Source: Burkholderiales bacterium (lineage in GTDB: Bacteria > Pseudomonadota > Gammaproteobacteria > Burkholderiales > Burkholderiaceae). Taken from it: a DNA stretch of 56,326 nt. The notes beneath the pieces were generated by a model. It was not told the origin of the DNA. It was given only the letters and a program-made list of their open reading frames with translations, and did not search any database. How positions within the stretch are numbered: position 1 is the first letter of the stretch; every line of letters starts with the position of its first letter. Made by a program: the position numbers and the translations under genes. The DNA is taken from positions 1-56,326 of the forward strand of contig JAMFSK010000136.1 of assembly GCA_026225235.1 (NCBI GenBank). Reading direction: 5' to 3'. Positions 25,229 to 34,237 of the stretch are shown here, one piece after another.

Positions 25229-26545
25229 TCAGGAAGTGGCCGCCGCCGCGGCTACCGTAGGCGCTGGAGTGCGTCCCGTGCGTCGGATGGCGAACACAAT
25301 GCCCGCCGCGACCAGGCAGGCGGCGCCCGCGGCATAGAGCGCTGGCGAATAGGTGAGCAAGAACGTGCGCGACAAGCCGGCGCCATAGGCCGCAACCGCA
25401 GCGCCGAGTTGATGACCGGCAAACACCCAGCCGAACACCATGCCGGCGTTCTCTTTGCCGAACGACGAGGACACGAGCTTGACGGTAGGCGGCACGGTCG
25501 CCACCCAGTCGAGGCCGTAGAACATCGCGAAGAGTGACAAGCCGTACAGCGTGAAATTCGAATGCGGAAGCCAGAACAACGAGAGACCGCGCAGCCCGTA
25601 ATACCAGAACAAAAGCTTGCGATTGTCGAAGCGGTCGGACAGGTAACCCGAGGTGATCGTGCCCACGAAGTCGAAGGCGCCCATCATCGCGAGCACCGAG
25701 GCGGCCGGCACCGGTGCGAGCCCGAAGTCGCCGCACAAGGAGATAAAGTGCGTCTGGATCAGCCCGTTCGTGCTCAGTCCGCAGACGAAGAAGGTGCCGA
25801 ACAACAACCAGAAATTCCGGTTGGATGAAGCCTGCCGCAACACTCTGAAGGGCTCCATCATGGTCAGCCGGCGTGCTGGGGCGGGCGTAGCCGCCGTGCT
25901 GCCGCTCGCAGGCGAGGCGCCATAGGCTTCGATACCCAGATCTTCAGGGCGGTCGCGCAGAAACACAAAGGCAAGCCCCGCCACCGCGATACAGGCGACA
26001 AACACCGGGTACACCGCCGTGCGCCAACCGTAGGACTGGATCAACCATGCCTCGAGCGGAAGGAAGATCAACTGGCCAGTGGCCGAACTCGCGGTCAACA
26101 GCCCGACGACGAGACCCCGGCGTTTATCGAACCAGCGTGTCGACACGACCGTGCCGAGCACCAGCGCCGTCATCCCCGAGCCGACCCCCAGCATGACGCC
26201 CCACAACGCGACGAGATGCCATAGCGCGCTGATCCGTGTCGCCATCAGCATGCCCGCGCCGATCAGGACCAGTGCGGCACAGACAATCCGCTTTACGCCG
26301 AACCGGTCGATCAGCACGGCGGCGAAGGGGCCCATCAAACCGTACAGCACAAAGCGCACAGCGAGCGCCGATGAAATCTGATCCGTGCTCCAGTGGAACT
26401 CAACACTGAGCGGACGGAGCAGCGCTCCCGGCATACCGAGCGCGGCGGACGACACCAGCATCGTGAGAAACACTACGGACACCACGATCCAGCCGAAGTG
26501 AATTCGGCGTCTGTCGAGCCATGTCGATACCTGCGATGCCAGCAT
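25229..26545 (-). CDS. MFS transporter (monocarboxylate/oxalate-formate type)
   Basis: A 438-residue 12-TM transporter. It begins RRRIHFGWIVVSVVFLTMLVSSAALGMPGALLRPL, typical of the OFA/monocarboxylate-porter branch, with FGVKRIVCAALVLIGAGML in loop 2-3 and RPEDLGI in the central loop. The start at 26545 gives a normal N-terminus; the frame runs upstream through the inverted repeat and is not meaningful there. It leads a unit with the TetR and probably the MaoC gene, which suggests uptake of an organic acid under local control (inference). Confidence 0.88.
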   Translation of the reverse strand: MLASQVSTWLDRRRIHFGWIVVSVVFLTMLVSSAALGMPGALLRPLSVEFHWSTDQISSALAVRFVLYGLMGPFAAVLIDRFGVKRIVCAALVLIGAGMLMATRISALWHLVALWGVMLGVGSGMTALVLGTVVSTRWFDKRRGLVVGLLTASSATGQLIFLPLEAWLIQSYGWRTAVYPVFVACIAVAGLAFVFLRDRPEDLGIEAYGASPASGSTAATPAPARRLTMMEPFRVLRQASSNRNFWLLFGTFFVCGLSTNGLIQTHFISLCGDFGLAPVPAASVLAMMGAFDFVGTITSGYLSDRFDNRKLLFWYYGLRGLSLFWLPHSNFTLYGLSLFAMFYGLDWVATVPPTVKLVSSSFGKENAGMVFGWVFAGHQLGAAVAAYGAGLSRTFLLTYSPALYAAGAACLVAAGIVFAIRRTGRTPAPTVAAAAATS

Positions 26546-26578
26546 TGTGTTTCTCGCTATGAAGAATTTTTCCGCAGA

Positions 26579-26625
26579 ATACATGAGCACCATCATTTAT
26601 TCAATAGATGATGGTGCTCATGTAT
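26579..26625. promoter_or_regulatory. 18-bp perfect inverted repeat, putative TetR operator
   Basis: ATACATGAGCACCATCAT (26579-26596) is exactly repeated in inverse orientation at 26608-26625; inside the 11-base spacer TATT and AATA can pair too, so the dyad spans 47 bp. It lies 34 bp upstream of the MFS start codon and 110 bp beyond the nudC stop. No U-run follows on either strand, so it is not a normal terminator. The position fits an operator of the TetR protein encoded in the same unit. Confidence 0.65.
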
Positions 26626-26735
26626 ACGGTTTGGGCGGTGTCATTGCCCTTGGCCGGTGCCGGGCCGGGCCCCCACAGGTGCGGGAGCAGGCGGCCGTGC
26701 TACAGGCCAAACGCCCTGCAGCACTCCTCCAACGG

Positions 26736-27698
26736 TCAGACGGGGACGGATTCCGGCAACAAAAGGCGCTCGTTGTCAGCGAACGCTTTGAGCAGATGGT
26801 AGGCAATAGCGAAGGGCTGAGGCGCCTTCAGTCCGTCCGGATGGGTACCGGTGATCATCTGAATGACTTCTGTGCGAGTGAACCAGCGTGCGTCCTCGAG
26901 TTCGGTTGTGTCGACGACCACCTCAGTCGTTTGCGCGCGCGCAAAGCACCCGATCATCAACGACGACGGGAACGGCCAGGGCTGAGAAGCGAAGTACGAC
27001 ACGTGCGAGCAGATGACTCCCGCCTCTTCTTTGATCTCACGTCGAACCGCATCCTCGATGGTCTCGCCCGGTTCGAGAAAGCCGGCGAGCGCCGAATACA
27101 TGCCAGTCGGGAAGCGCGGTTGGCGACCCATCAGGCACCGATCGCCATCGACCGTCAGCATGATCACGACAGGGTCGACTCGCGGAAAATGCTGCGTGCC
27201 ACATGCATCGCATTCGCGTCGCCACCCTGCGGCGCTGACCCGACTTCGTTCCCCGCAGTTCGCGCAGAAGCGATGACGCTGATGCCAGTCGAGCATCGCT
27301 TTCGCGCCACCCAGTTCTCCCAGGAGAGAGGGCAGGAACAGGCCGCGTACCGCGATTGAGCGCAAGTCGATGAGGGCAACGCCAGCTTGCGTCGACAGTG
27401 GCTCTGCAACGCTCTTGTCGAGGCCGAGTGCGAACAGCGCAATGCCGCCCGGGTCAACGCCCAGGAAGATCTCGCGCGCGGGCTCGCCAAGTGCCGCAGC
27501 GTCAGCCTGCGAGAACAGCACCTCGTACGCATCACCGTTCTCGCGAAGCACCGGCACATCGCCGGCGAGGACCATGAAACGCGTCGAACCCGCTCGCCGC
27601 AAGGCTTCAACGAACGCGGCGTCGTCGCGTTTTTCGGAGTGGCGGTCTAGCGGGTTAAAGGAGAAGCCAACGATAGAGGATCGATCGTAAGAGGCCAT
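26736..27698 (-). CDS. nudC: NAD(+) diphosphatase / NADH pyrophosphatase NudC
   Basis: A 320-residue Nudix hydrolase of typical NudC length. It has the zinc ribbon Cys145-x2-Cys148 ... Cys163-x2-Cys166, a complete Nudix box at 207-229 starting GFLEPGETIEDAV and ending REIKEEAGV, and the NudC-specific SQPWPFPSS (238-246). It splits NAD(H) into NMN(H) and AMP and can remove NAD caps from RNA. It appears to be transcribed alone or ahead of the MFS-tetR unit. The ATG at 27698 has the upstream GAAGTCACCCCCTG context, with no strong ribosome site. Confidence 0.95.
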   Translation of the reverse strand: MASYDRSSIVGFSFNPLDRHSEKRDDAAFVEALRRAGSTRFMVLAGDVPVLRENGDAYEVLFSQADAAALGEPAREIFLGVDPGGIALFALGLDKSVAEPLSTQAGVALIDLRSIAVRGLFLPSLLGELGGAKAMLDWHQRHRFCANCGERSRVSAAGWRRECDACGTQHFPRVDPVVIMLTVDGDRCLMGRQPRFPTGMYSALAGFLEPGETIEDAVRREIKEEAGVICSHVSYFASQPWPFPSSLMIGCFARAQTTEVVVDTTELEDARWFTRTEVIQMITGTHPDGLKAPQPFAIAYHLLKAFADNERLLLPESVPV

Positions 27699-27753
27699 CA
27701 GGGGGTGACTTCCTTGGCGGGGAGCAGCGAAGCGGAAGGAGACGCGGTGCAGT

Positions 27754-28017
27754 TCATCGTGCGCCCGGGGGTGGCACGAAGGCAGGATTCAATATCGTCC
27801 AAGGCTTGACTCGTCGTGAGGGCTTGCCATGCGGAATCTCCGCACAGGGTGGGCCATAAAGTATCACTGATGCGGGCGCTTTGCTGCTGTTGGGGTCAAC
27901 TGGCCATTGCACAGCGAGGAAGTCAAAGCGCCTGCGCAATCGGGGGGGCGCCGAAAAGCCAGGGATGAGATCCGCTGGCCGTATTCCGTACCGCTCTCCC
28001 AGCAAATAGCCGTTCAT
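27754..28017 (-). CDS. Uncertain small ORF, possible phage-remnant protein
   Basis: An 87-codon frame beginning MNGYLLGERYGIRPADLIPG. This start resembles the LG-x-RYG-x-RPSDLI pattern I know from small phage tail-assembly proteins, but the sequence beyond the C7 run (G7 on the plus strand) becomes basic and unlikely as coding. A palindromic operator-like sequence lies 20-33 bp upstream of its start. It could be a degraded gene. Confidence 0.25.
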   Translation of the reverse strand: MNGYLLGERYGIRPADLIPGFSAPPRLRRRFDFLAVQWPVDPNSSKAPASVILYGPPCAEIPHGKPSRRVKPWTILNPAFVPPPGAR

Positions 28018-28036
28018 CTATTTTCGTACGATAAAT

Positions 28037-28050
28037 ATGGATTAATCCAT
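28037..28050. promoter_or_regulatory. 14-bp perfect palindrome ATGGATTAATCCAT
   Basis: A perfect 14-bp palindrome in an AT-rich pocket between two small divergent ORFs (start at 28017 leftward and 28184 rightward). The size fits a dimeric repressor site. Which regulator would bind is unknown. Confidence 0.45.
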
Positions 28051-28183
28051 TCAGCGATTTGAGATTCTTCGAGCGGCCCGAGGTGTCCGACTCTCTGAAT
28101 ATCCCGGATTTACGGAAACACAAAGACAGCCGAGTGCACGCACAGCCGTATAAGGAACTTCAGGAATTATTGGTGGTGCATCA

Positions 28184-28312
28184 ATGGAGACGCGGGTCAA
28201 ATCTCTACCGGACACGGCATGGATCAAACTCCGTGAAGTCCCCCAGGCCCTGGCACTGATCGACGCAGGCGAGCAGCTCCTCAAATGGCGCGTGGTGGGG
28301 GACTACGATTGA
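28184..28312 (+). CDS. Short ORF encoding a 42-residue protein
   Basis: A 42-residue frame with coding-like composition: METRVKSLPDTAWIKLREV followed by PQALALIDAGEQLLKWRVVG and ending DYD. The central part is an amphipathic helix. GGTGG eight bases upstream of the ATG may act as a ribosome site. Third codon positions are GC-rich like genuine genes here. It has no signal peptide and no recognised family. A GC-rich hairpin (28344-28374) follows. Confidence 0.45.
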   Translation: METRVKSLPDTAWIKLREVPQALALIDAGEQLLKWRVVGDYD

Positions 28313-28343
28313 TTCACCGCACGTGGAGCGCCGCTGCATAGAA

Positions 28344-28374
28344 GCGGCTCGCGAACAGAGCGCTCGCGGGCCGC
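28344..28374. terminator. GC-rich hairpin between convergent small genes
   Basis: GCGGCTCGCGA (28344-28354) pairs with TCGCGGGCCGC (28364-28374) with one T-G wobble. It lies 31 bp beyond the stop of the 42-residue ORF and before the stop of the leftward 97-residue gene. No U-run is present. Confidence 0.45.
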
Positions 28375-28436
28375 ACGGGGTCCCTGCCCCCCCCATGCCC
28401 ACGAACCGCGCATTCAAGCGCGTCCCGGTTGCAATT

Positions 28437-28730
28437 TCAGCTCGGCTTGTGCTGCTCTTCCCCCAAGCCCGGGAAGAAGGCATTCCAGGCTGCCCGCACC
28501 CCTTCGGCCGCGGTCGCTTCGGCGTCGAACGTTTCAGTCGAATCCGATTTAGCCGGATCCGAATCAAGCCCACGCCAATGCGTGAACACCAGCGGCGGCT
28601 TTTCCGTCCACTCGCCCCCGCCAAACTTGGCAAACGCGGTATCGCCGCTGACGAGTTGAACTTCGTACCAGCCTTCGCGCACCGGTTCGTGCTTTTCAAG
28701 CGGAAACCAGTCAGTCGTTTTGATCGGCAT
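28437..28730 (-). CDS. Conserved hypothetical protein
   Basis: A 97-residue soluble protein starting at the ATG at 28730 behind GAGGGAA. It reads MPIKTTDWFPLEKHEPVREG, WYEVQLVSGDTAFAKFGGGE and WTEKPPLVFTHWRGLDSD, rich in Trp and aromatic residues with a strand-rich core, then a helix AAEGVRAAWNAFF. The N-terminal WFP...P.R.GWYEV layout resembles small DUF proteins that carry a Tyr/Trp-rich beta fold, often found near phage or plasmid genes. No function can be assigned. Confidence 0.65.
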   Translation of the reverse strand: MPIKTTDWFPLEKHEPVREGWYEVQLVSGDTAFAKFGGGEWTEKPPLVFTHWRGLDSDPAKSDSTETFDAEATAAEGVRAAWNAFFPGLGEEQHKPS

Positions 28731-28825
28731 ACGTTCCCTCATGGATCCGTGAATCGTCATGAAAGGTCAGCACGCGTCATGCCCGGCGCTCCCCTCAGAA
28801 CGAGCTCTCAAGCCCCCCACCCACT

Positions 28826-28864
28826 CCAGTCCAGTCCAGTCCAGTCCAGTCCAGTCCAGTCCAG
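28826..28864. repeat. CCAGT pentanucleotide tandem repeat
   Basis: Seven exact copies of CCAGT (28826-28860) followed by a partial CCAG. It is intergenic, just beyond the stop of the Rieske gene and upstream of the 97-residue gene, 95 bp from its start codon. Such a pentamer can change copy number by slippage. Confidence 0.95.
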
Positions 28865-28900
28865 CATGCTACGCAACGATACGGCCGATGCAACCCTGCT

Positions 28901-30052
28901 TTACCCCACGCTCGCTTCTGCCACGGCAGCATGCGGCAACAACGCAAACTTGCGATCGATCAGACGCACCGGCGGCGCACCTCGCTCGACGAGCAGCGCG
29001 CGAAGTTCGTTGATCACTGGAAACACTTCGTGGTTCCAGTCGGCGCCCTGCTTGTCGTGCGCTTCCTGCTCGCGTTCAACGATCGCACGGTCTTCCTTGA
29101 AAATCCGCTCGGTAAACCACACGAGTGCCGGCCATGCGAGGTCGAGCAACAGCGGGAAACCGGGTTTGCGGATCGACAGCAGCCCAAAGGTCCGGTTGGT
29201 TCGCTGTTCCTTGTCGAGCGGGATATAGCAGATCCACAGTTCCATGACGAGGGTGCCGCTGCCGCTGACAATCCGCAGGTTCTGGTACGGATACTGGGTG
29301 CGGATCGTCATGACGTCCTTGGCCTGCTCCGAACTCGCGCCGCGCCGTTCGCCGAACACCAGCGCTTCGCCGATCGGCTGCTTGCCGGCCTCACGCGCAA
29401 AGGTGTAGTCGACCTCGACCCAATCGTCACCGTGCCGGCGCCCAAGCGAGCGTGCGCGCATCTGGCCCATTTGACGGCGATGCAGGAACTGATGGTTCAT
29501 ATCCATCAGGTTTTCATGCATAAAGCTGTAGTGGCAGGCGACTTCACGGCCGAAGCGGCGTGTCTTGTATTTGGGGTCGGCTACCGAGCCCAGCTTAGGG
29601 AAGGCTTCATCCGTCGCTTTAGCGGGGTCACCCGGGAAAATAAAGACCAGACCCTGCTCCTCGCGGCACGGATAGGAACGCACGCCGTTGGGCAGGCGCT
29701 CCTTGCCCAGGTAGGGCACATCGGTGCATTTGCCCGAACAGTCATAGGTCCAGCCGTGGTAGCCGCAACGCAGACCGTCACCTTCGACGACACCCATATG
29801 CAGCGGGACCTGTCGATGAGCACACCGGTCTTCGAGCGCGTGAACCACACCCGCTTCGGTACGAAACAGGACGACAGGCTCGCCCGCGAAGAATGTGCCG
29901 AGCGTCTTGCCACGCTTGACTTCACGCGACCAGGCCAGGGGGTACCAGTGGTCCGGGTGAATGTCGACGCGTCGCAAGTCGCGTGTCAGGGCAGACGGAG
30001 CGGTGTCGGAGGGGGAAACCGCTTCGCTATCCAAAGGGGGGGCTGCGTGCAT
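28901..30052 (-). CDS. Rieske non-heme iron ring-hydroxylating oxygenase
   Basis: A 383-residue oxygenase alpha subunit. I place the start at the ATG at 30052, nine bases after GGAG. The Rieske cluster ligands are in RCAHRQVPLHMG and CGYHGWTYD, and the mononuclear iron site in HENLMDMNHQFLHR, giving the His-His carboxylate set. The single-subunit layout resembles VanA-like demethylases and related oxygenases. It needs a reductase, which is not in the window. It is 208 bp downstream of xylH in the same direction but probably unrelated to xylose use. Confidence 0.9.
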   Translation of the reverse strand: MHAAPPLDSEAVSPSDTAPSALTRDLRRVDIHPDHWYPLAWSREVKRGKTLGTFFAGEPVVLFRTEAGVVHALEDRCAHRQVPLHMGVVEGDGLRCGYHGWTYDCSGKCTDVPYLGKERLPNGVRSYPCREEQGLVFIFPGDPAKATDEAFPKLGSVADPKYKTRRFGREVACHYSFMHENLMDMNHQFLHRRQMGQMRARSLGRRHGDDWVEVDYTFAREAGKQPIGEALVFGERRGASSEQAKDVMTIRTQYPYQNLRIVSGSGTLVMELWICYIPLDKEQRTNRTFGLLSIRKPGFPLLLDLAWPALVWFTERIFKEDRAIVEREQEAHDKQGADWNHEVFPVINELRALLVERGAPPVRLIDRKFALLPHAAVAEASVG

Positions 30053-30259
30053 GCTGGACGACTCCACTTTCGCTTGATGTGCGGCGCTGTGTAAGGGTTT
30101 TGTCCGGGATTTTAGTCGCAAAACAATTGCGCCATCATGCGCGGGCATCCTCGCCCACGCCACCCGCCCTGCGCACGTATGGCCCGAAGTCTAACGCGAA
30201 TGTGCGCAGCGAGGCAGCCACGGGGGCTGTCAGCGCCGCGCGCAAGGAGCCGAAGTGGC

Positions 30260-31402
30260 TTATCGACGGTTCGAACCCGACACGACGTCGATCCACACCG
30301 CGAGCACGAGAATCGTGCCCTTGACGATCATCTGCCAGTAGGCGTCGACGTCGAGCATCGACATCCCGTTGTCCAGGCTCGCCATCACGAGCGCGCCGAT
30401 AAGCGCGCCATAGACCGTGCCCGAACCACCACGCATCGAGGTGCCACCGATAAAACAGGCAGCGATTGCATCGAGCTCGCCCATACTCCCGGCGGACGGC
30501 GAGCCCGCCGCGAGCCGCGCAGTGTTAACCATCCCCGCAAACGCGGCCATCAGCCCCATCAGCGCGAAAATCGTCATCTTGACGCGATTCACATTGACGC
30601 CGGACAGCCGTGTCGCCTCCATATTCGAACCGACTGCATAAATGCGCCGGCCAAATACGGTCTGAGTGGCGACATAGGAGAACACCCCGAGCAAGACGAG
30701 CAACAACAGCACGGGCACCGGAATGCCGCCGTAGTTGTCGAGCGTCGAGATGAAGGCGACCAGGATCAACCCGGCGCCGACGATCTTCACGACGTCCTGC
30801 CACAACGGCACGACCGAGAGTTGATACTTTTCGCGACTACGGCGCTGGCGAATCGTCAGGAAAGCCAGCAATACGAACAGCACGACGGCCAGGCCATCGC
30901 CGACGAGGCGCGGCAGATAACCCTGCCCGATTACGACGAAGGAGTCCGACACGGGAGCAATCGTCGAGCCGCCCGTGAGGCCCAGCAGCACGCCTCGATA
31001 CGCGAGCATGCCGCCCAGCCCGACGATGAATGAGGGAATGCGCCGGTACGTGGACAGATAACCATTGAACGCGCCCAGCAACAGGCCGAGCACGAGGACC
31101 ACTGCGATGGTCGGTGCAATCGACCATCCATAGGTCACGTTCAGAATGGCGCCCACACCTCCAAGCAAGCCGAGCAGCGAACCGACCGACAGGTCGATTT
31201 CGCCGGAGATGATGATGAACACCATCCCGCAGGCCAGCATCCCCGTGATCGACATCTGCCGCAGCAGATTGGACACATTGCGCGGCGAGACAAACGCGCC
31301 GTGGGTCAGCGAGGCAAAAAACGTCCAGATGATCGCGATTGCAATCAGCAGGGCGAGGATCTTGTAGCGTGAAAAGAATTGTTGGAATCGTTGTGCTTGC
31401 AT
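30260..31402 (-). CDS. xylH: Xylose ABC transporter permease XylH
   Basis: A 380-residue permease of the sugar (CUT2) family with about ten membrane segments. Visible features are MSITGMLACGMVFIIISGEI, DLSVGSLLGLLGG and the conserved AVGSNMEATRLSGVNVNRVK loop that contacts the ATPase. It is the last gene of the leftward xylB-xylF-xylG-xylH cluster, 65 bp behind xylG. Between them, CCCGCGCG (31426-31433) and CGCGCGGG (31439-31446) make an 8-bp hairpin that may tune expression. It should import D-xylose together with XylF and XylG. Confidence 0.93.
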   Translation of the reverse strand: MQAQRFQQFFSRYKILALLIAIAIIWTFFASLTHGAFVSPRNVSNLLRQMSITGMLACGMVFIIISGEIDLSVGSLLGLLGGVGAILNVTYGWSIAPTIAVVLVLGLLLGAFNGYLSTYRRIPSFIVGLGGMLAYRGVLLGLTGGSTIAPVSDSFVVIGQGYLPRLVGDGLAVVLFVLLAFLTIRQRRSREKYQLSVVPLWQDVVKIVGAGLILVAFISTLDNYGGIPVPVLLLLVLLGVFSYVATQTVFGRRIYAVGSNMEATRLSGVNVNRVKMTIFALMGLMAAFAGMVNTARLAAGSPSAGSMGELDAIAACFIGGTSMRGGSGTVYGALIGALVMASLDNGMSMLDVDAYWQMIVKGTILVLAVWIDVVSGSNRR

Positions 31403-31467
31403 GGATCCGATCCTTCGTTAAGTCGCCCGCGCGTCGCACGCGCGGGTGCCCGCATCCGGGCGACGGT

Positions 31468-32997
31468 TCATGCGGCCTGAGAGCCGATCGCCGCCGCCAT
31501 CACGCGTTCCTGCGTCAGCCCTTCGTTGACAAAATTGCCCCGCAACTTGCCCTCACCGATGACGAGAACCCGATCGCTGACACCCAGCACCTCGGGCAAC
31601 TCGGAGGACACCATCACGATGGCCATGCCGCGCTTGGCGAGGTCGAACATCAGCTTGTAGATCTCGTACTTTGCCCCAACGTCGACACCACGCGTCGGCT
31701 CGTCGAAGATCACGACCTTCGGATTGGGCAGCAGCATCTTGGTCAATACCGCCTTCTGCTGGTTGCCCCCCGACAAGTCCGCAATCGACATCATCGGGCT
31801 CGCGGCCTTGATCGACAGCCGCTTCATCTCCGTGCGAATGGTGTCGAATTCCGCCGCCGCATCGATCTGGCCAAAGTGCGCAAATTTGTCGAGCACAGCG
31901 AGCGTGATGTTGTGGCCGACCGACAGCGCCGGCACGATGCCGTGCCGCTTGCGGTCTTCAGGCACCATTGCAATCCCCGCGGCAAGCGCATCGAGTGGCG
32001 AACGAATCCGCACCGGCTTGCCATGCAGCAGCACCTCCGCTTCGTAGTTCCCGTGATAGGCGCCGAATACGGCCTGCATCAGCTCAGTGCGCCCCGCACC
32101 GACCAGGCCGGCAACGCCAAGAATCTCGCCCGCCCGGACCTCGAACGACACGTCGTCGACCCGCTTGCGCAAGGGGTTGGTCGTGTCTTGGCAGGTCACA
32201 TGACGGACCTCCATGACGACCTCGCCGATCGTATGCGGTTCTTTCGGAAACAGATGCGTGATCTCGCGGCCAACCATCAGCGAAATAATCTTGCCGCGAT
32301 CAAGCCCTTCCATCGGCACCGTCGCCACGTGCTTGCCATCGCGAATGACACTGACCGTATCGCAGACCGCTTCGACTTCGTCGAGCTTGTGGGAAATATA
32401 GACGCAGGCGACGCCCTTTTTCTTGAGGTCGCGCACGATGCGCAGCAGCGTCTCGGTTTCGCTCGACGTCAGTGACGACGACGGCTCATCGAGAATCAGC
32501 AGCTTGGTTTTTTTGTTGAGCGCCTTGGCGATCTCGATCAATTGCTGGTGACCGCCGCCATAGTTCATCACCGGCTGTGCGACGTTGATACCGGTGAGAT
32601 TGAGCTCGGCGAGCAAGGCCTCGGCGCCCTGGTACATCGCGCCGTAGTTCATGCGTCCGCCCGGCAGCGTGATTTCGTTGCCGAGGTAGATGTTCTCGGC
32701 CACGCTCAGCTGCGGTACGAGCATCAATTCCTGATGGATGATGACGATGCCGGCGTGCTCGGTGTCGCGCACATTCGCGGCCTTGAGTTCCTCGCCTTCC
32801 CAGAGAATCTGGCCATCCCAGGTGCCATACGGATAGACCGCCGAGAGCACCTTCATCAAGGTCGACTTGCCCGCGCCGTTTTCACCGCACAGGCCGACGC
32901 ATTCGCCGGCCGACACCTTGAGGTCGATCCCGTCGAGCGCCTTCGCGCCGCCAAACGATTTGGCGATCCCGCGCATTTCCAGCAGAGGCGTACCCAT
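31468..32997 (-). CDS. xylG: Xylose ABC transporter ATP-binding protein XylG
   Basis: A 509-residue protein with two ABC domains, as normal for CUT2 transporters. The first has [12 protein letters not shown] (Walker A) and [12 protein letters not shown]; the second has [12 protein letters not shown] and [16 protein letters not shown] with [12 protein letters not shown]. It sits between xylF and xylH. GGAGAACAGATCAG precedes the ATG. Energises xylose uptake at the inner face of the membrane. Confidence 0.95.
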   Translation of the reverse strand: MGTPLLEMRGIAKSFGGAKALDGIDLKVSAGECVGLCGENGAGKSTLMKVLSAVYPYGTWDGQILWEGEELKAANVRDTEHAGIVIIHQELMLVPQLSVAENIYLGNEITLPGGRMNYGAMYQGAEALLAELNLTGINVAQPVMNYGGGHQQLIEIAKALNKKTKLLILDEPSSSLTSSETETLLRIVRDLKKKGVACVYISHKLDEVEAVCDTVSVIRDGKHVATVPMEGLDRGKIISLMVGREITHLFPKEPHTIGEVVMEVRHVTCQDTTNPLRKRVDDVSFEVRAGEILGVAGLVGAGRTELMQAVFGAYHGNYEAEVLLHGKPVRIRSPLDALAAGIAMVPEDRKRHGIVPALSVGHNITLAVLDKFAHFGQIDAAAEFDTIRTEMKRLSIKAASPMMSIADLSGGNQQKAVLTKMLLPNPKVVIFDEPTRGVDVGAKYEIYKLMFDLAKRGMAIVMVSSELPEVLGVSDRVLVIGEGKLRGNFVNEGLTQERVMAAAIGSQAA

Positions 32998-33220
32998 CTG
33001 ATCTGTTCTCCTTCCACTTCACCCGCGGTCGAGACGAGAACGCGGCGCGCTGATTGCTCAGGCACGCCGCGCTCACACCGATAACAGTCCGGGCCTGCCG
33101 CCGCCTGCTGCCATTGACCGGCTACCCCGCCGGGTCCGACATCCGTCACCGGACATCAGGCACCCGCGCAAGCACCGGTAGCCAAAGCACGTCAGAAGGC
33201 CAGACTGCAATCGCGCGACT
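32998..33220. promoter_or_regulatory. Intergenic hairpin between xylF and xylG
   Basis: In the 223 bp between xylF and xylG, GCGGCGCGC (33042-33050) and GCACGCCGC (33062-33070) can form a 9-bp stem in the transcript (one G-U pair). Such structures in binding-protein operons often protect the upstream mRNA so the binding protein is made in excess. No gene is seen here. Confidence 0.45.
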
Positions 33221-34237
33221 TCAGTTGCCCGACAGTTGGGCCTGGGTGTAGAAGCCGTCCTTGACCACCGTGTCGGCGTTCGCCTTGGTCAACAGAACCG
33301 GGTTCAACAGGATCGTGTCGACCTGCTTCTTGCCGTTGTCGATCTTGGTCGTGAAGGTCGGCGTTTCACCCTTGGCGAGTTGCACGGAGAGCTTCGCGGC
33401 TTCGCTGGCGATCAGCTTGAGCGGCTTGTAGACCGTCATCGTCTGCGTACCGGCGATCACGCGCTTGACGCCCGCGAGGTCGGCATCCTGACCCGAGACC
33501 GGCACCTTGCCAGCGAGCTTCTGGGCAGCCAGCGCCTGAATCGCGCCACCGGCCGTGCCATCGTTCGAGGCCACGATCGCGTCGATCTTGTTGTTGTTGG
33601 CGGTCAAAGCATCTTCCGTGATGCGCAGCGCCGTTGCAGCGCTCCATTCCGGCACCCATTGCTGGCCGACGATCTTGATGTCGCCCTTGTCGATGGCCGG
33701 CTTGAGGATCTTCATCTGACCTTCACGCAGGATCTTCGCGTTGTTGTCGGTCGGTGCGCCGCCGAGCAGGAAGTAATTGCCCTTTGGTTGCGCATCGTAG
33801 ACGCCCTGTGCCTGCAGCTCGCCAACCTTCTCGTTGTCGAACGAGATGTAGGCGTCGACGTCCGAGTCGAGGATCAGGCGGTCATACGAAACGACCTTGA
33901 TGCCAGCCTGGTGCGCTTCGTTGATCACGTTGCCGAGGGCCTTCGAGTTGAACGGCACGATCACGATCACGTCGACCTTGCGGGAAATCAGGTTTTCGAT
34001 CTGCGAGATCTGACGTTCTTCGCTGGCGTCAGCCGACTGCACCGAGACCTTGGCACCCAGCTTTTCCGCTGCGGCGATGAAGTAGTCGCGATCGCGGGCC
34101 CAGCGCTCGACGCGCAGGTCATCGATCGAGAAGCCAATTTCCGGATGGTCCTTGCTGGCATGCGCGAGCGGCGCAGCGAGGGTCAGGCCGGCGAGCACGG
34201 CGCCACACACGAGGCTATGCAGTTTGTTCAGTTTCAT
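33221..34237 (-). CDS. xylF: D-xylose-binding periplasmic protein XylF
   Basis: A 338-residue periplasmic binding protein. The ATG at 34237 follows GGAG; the signal peptide is MKLNKLHSLVCGAVLAGLTL with cleavage after AHA-SKD. Xylose-type motifs are FSIDDLRVERWARDRDYF, QISQIENLI and VVSYDRLILDSDVDAYISFDN, closely parallel to the E. coli protein. It captures D-xylose and delivers it to XylGH. It is preceded by xylB, 163 bp upstream, within one transcription unit or with its own promoter in between. Confidence 0.95.
   Translation of the reverse strand: MKLNKLHSLVCGAVLAGLTLAAPLAHASKDHPEIGFSIDDLRVERWARDRDYFIAAAEKLGAKVSVQSADASEERQISQIENLISRKVDVIVIVPFNSKALGNVINEAHQAGIKVVSYDRLILDSDVDAYISFDNEKVGELQAQGVYDAQPKGNYFLLGGAPTDNNAKILREGQMKILKPAIDKGDIKIVGQQWVPEWSAATALRITEDALTANNNKIDAIVASNDGTAGGAIQALAAQKLAGKVPVSGQDADLAGVKRVIAGTQTMTVYKPLKLIASEAAKLSVQLAKGETPTFTTKIDNGKKQVDTILLNPVLLTKANADTVVKDGFYTQAQLSGN

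Larger units (their letters stand above)
27699..28183. other. 485-bp region with uncertain small ORFs
   Basis: This stretch contains one weak leftward frame (27754-28017), a G7 run near 27942 and a 14-bp palindrome (28037-28050). Base composition is lower in GC than its surroundings around 28020-28080. It may be a remnant of a mobile element, but no integrase, attachment site or insertion-sequence end is seen. Confidence 0.35.

Noticed and set aside
26546..26596. Extended N-terminus of the MFS protein through the inverted repeat
   Set aside because: The added residues come from the repeat arm and are not typical of the family; the ATG at 26545 gives a normal start.
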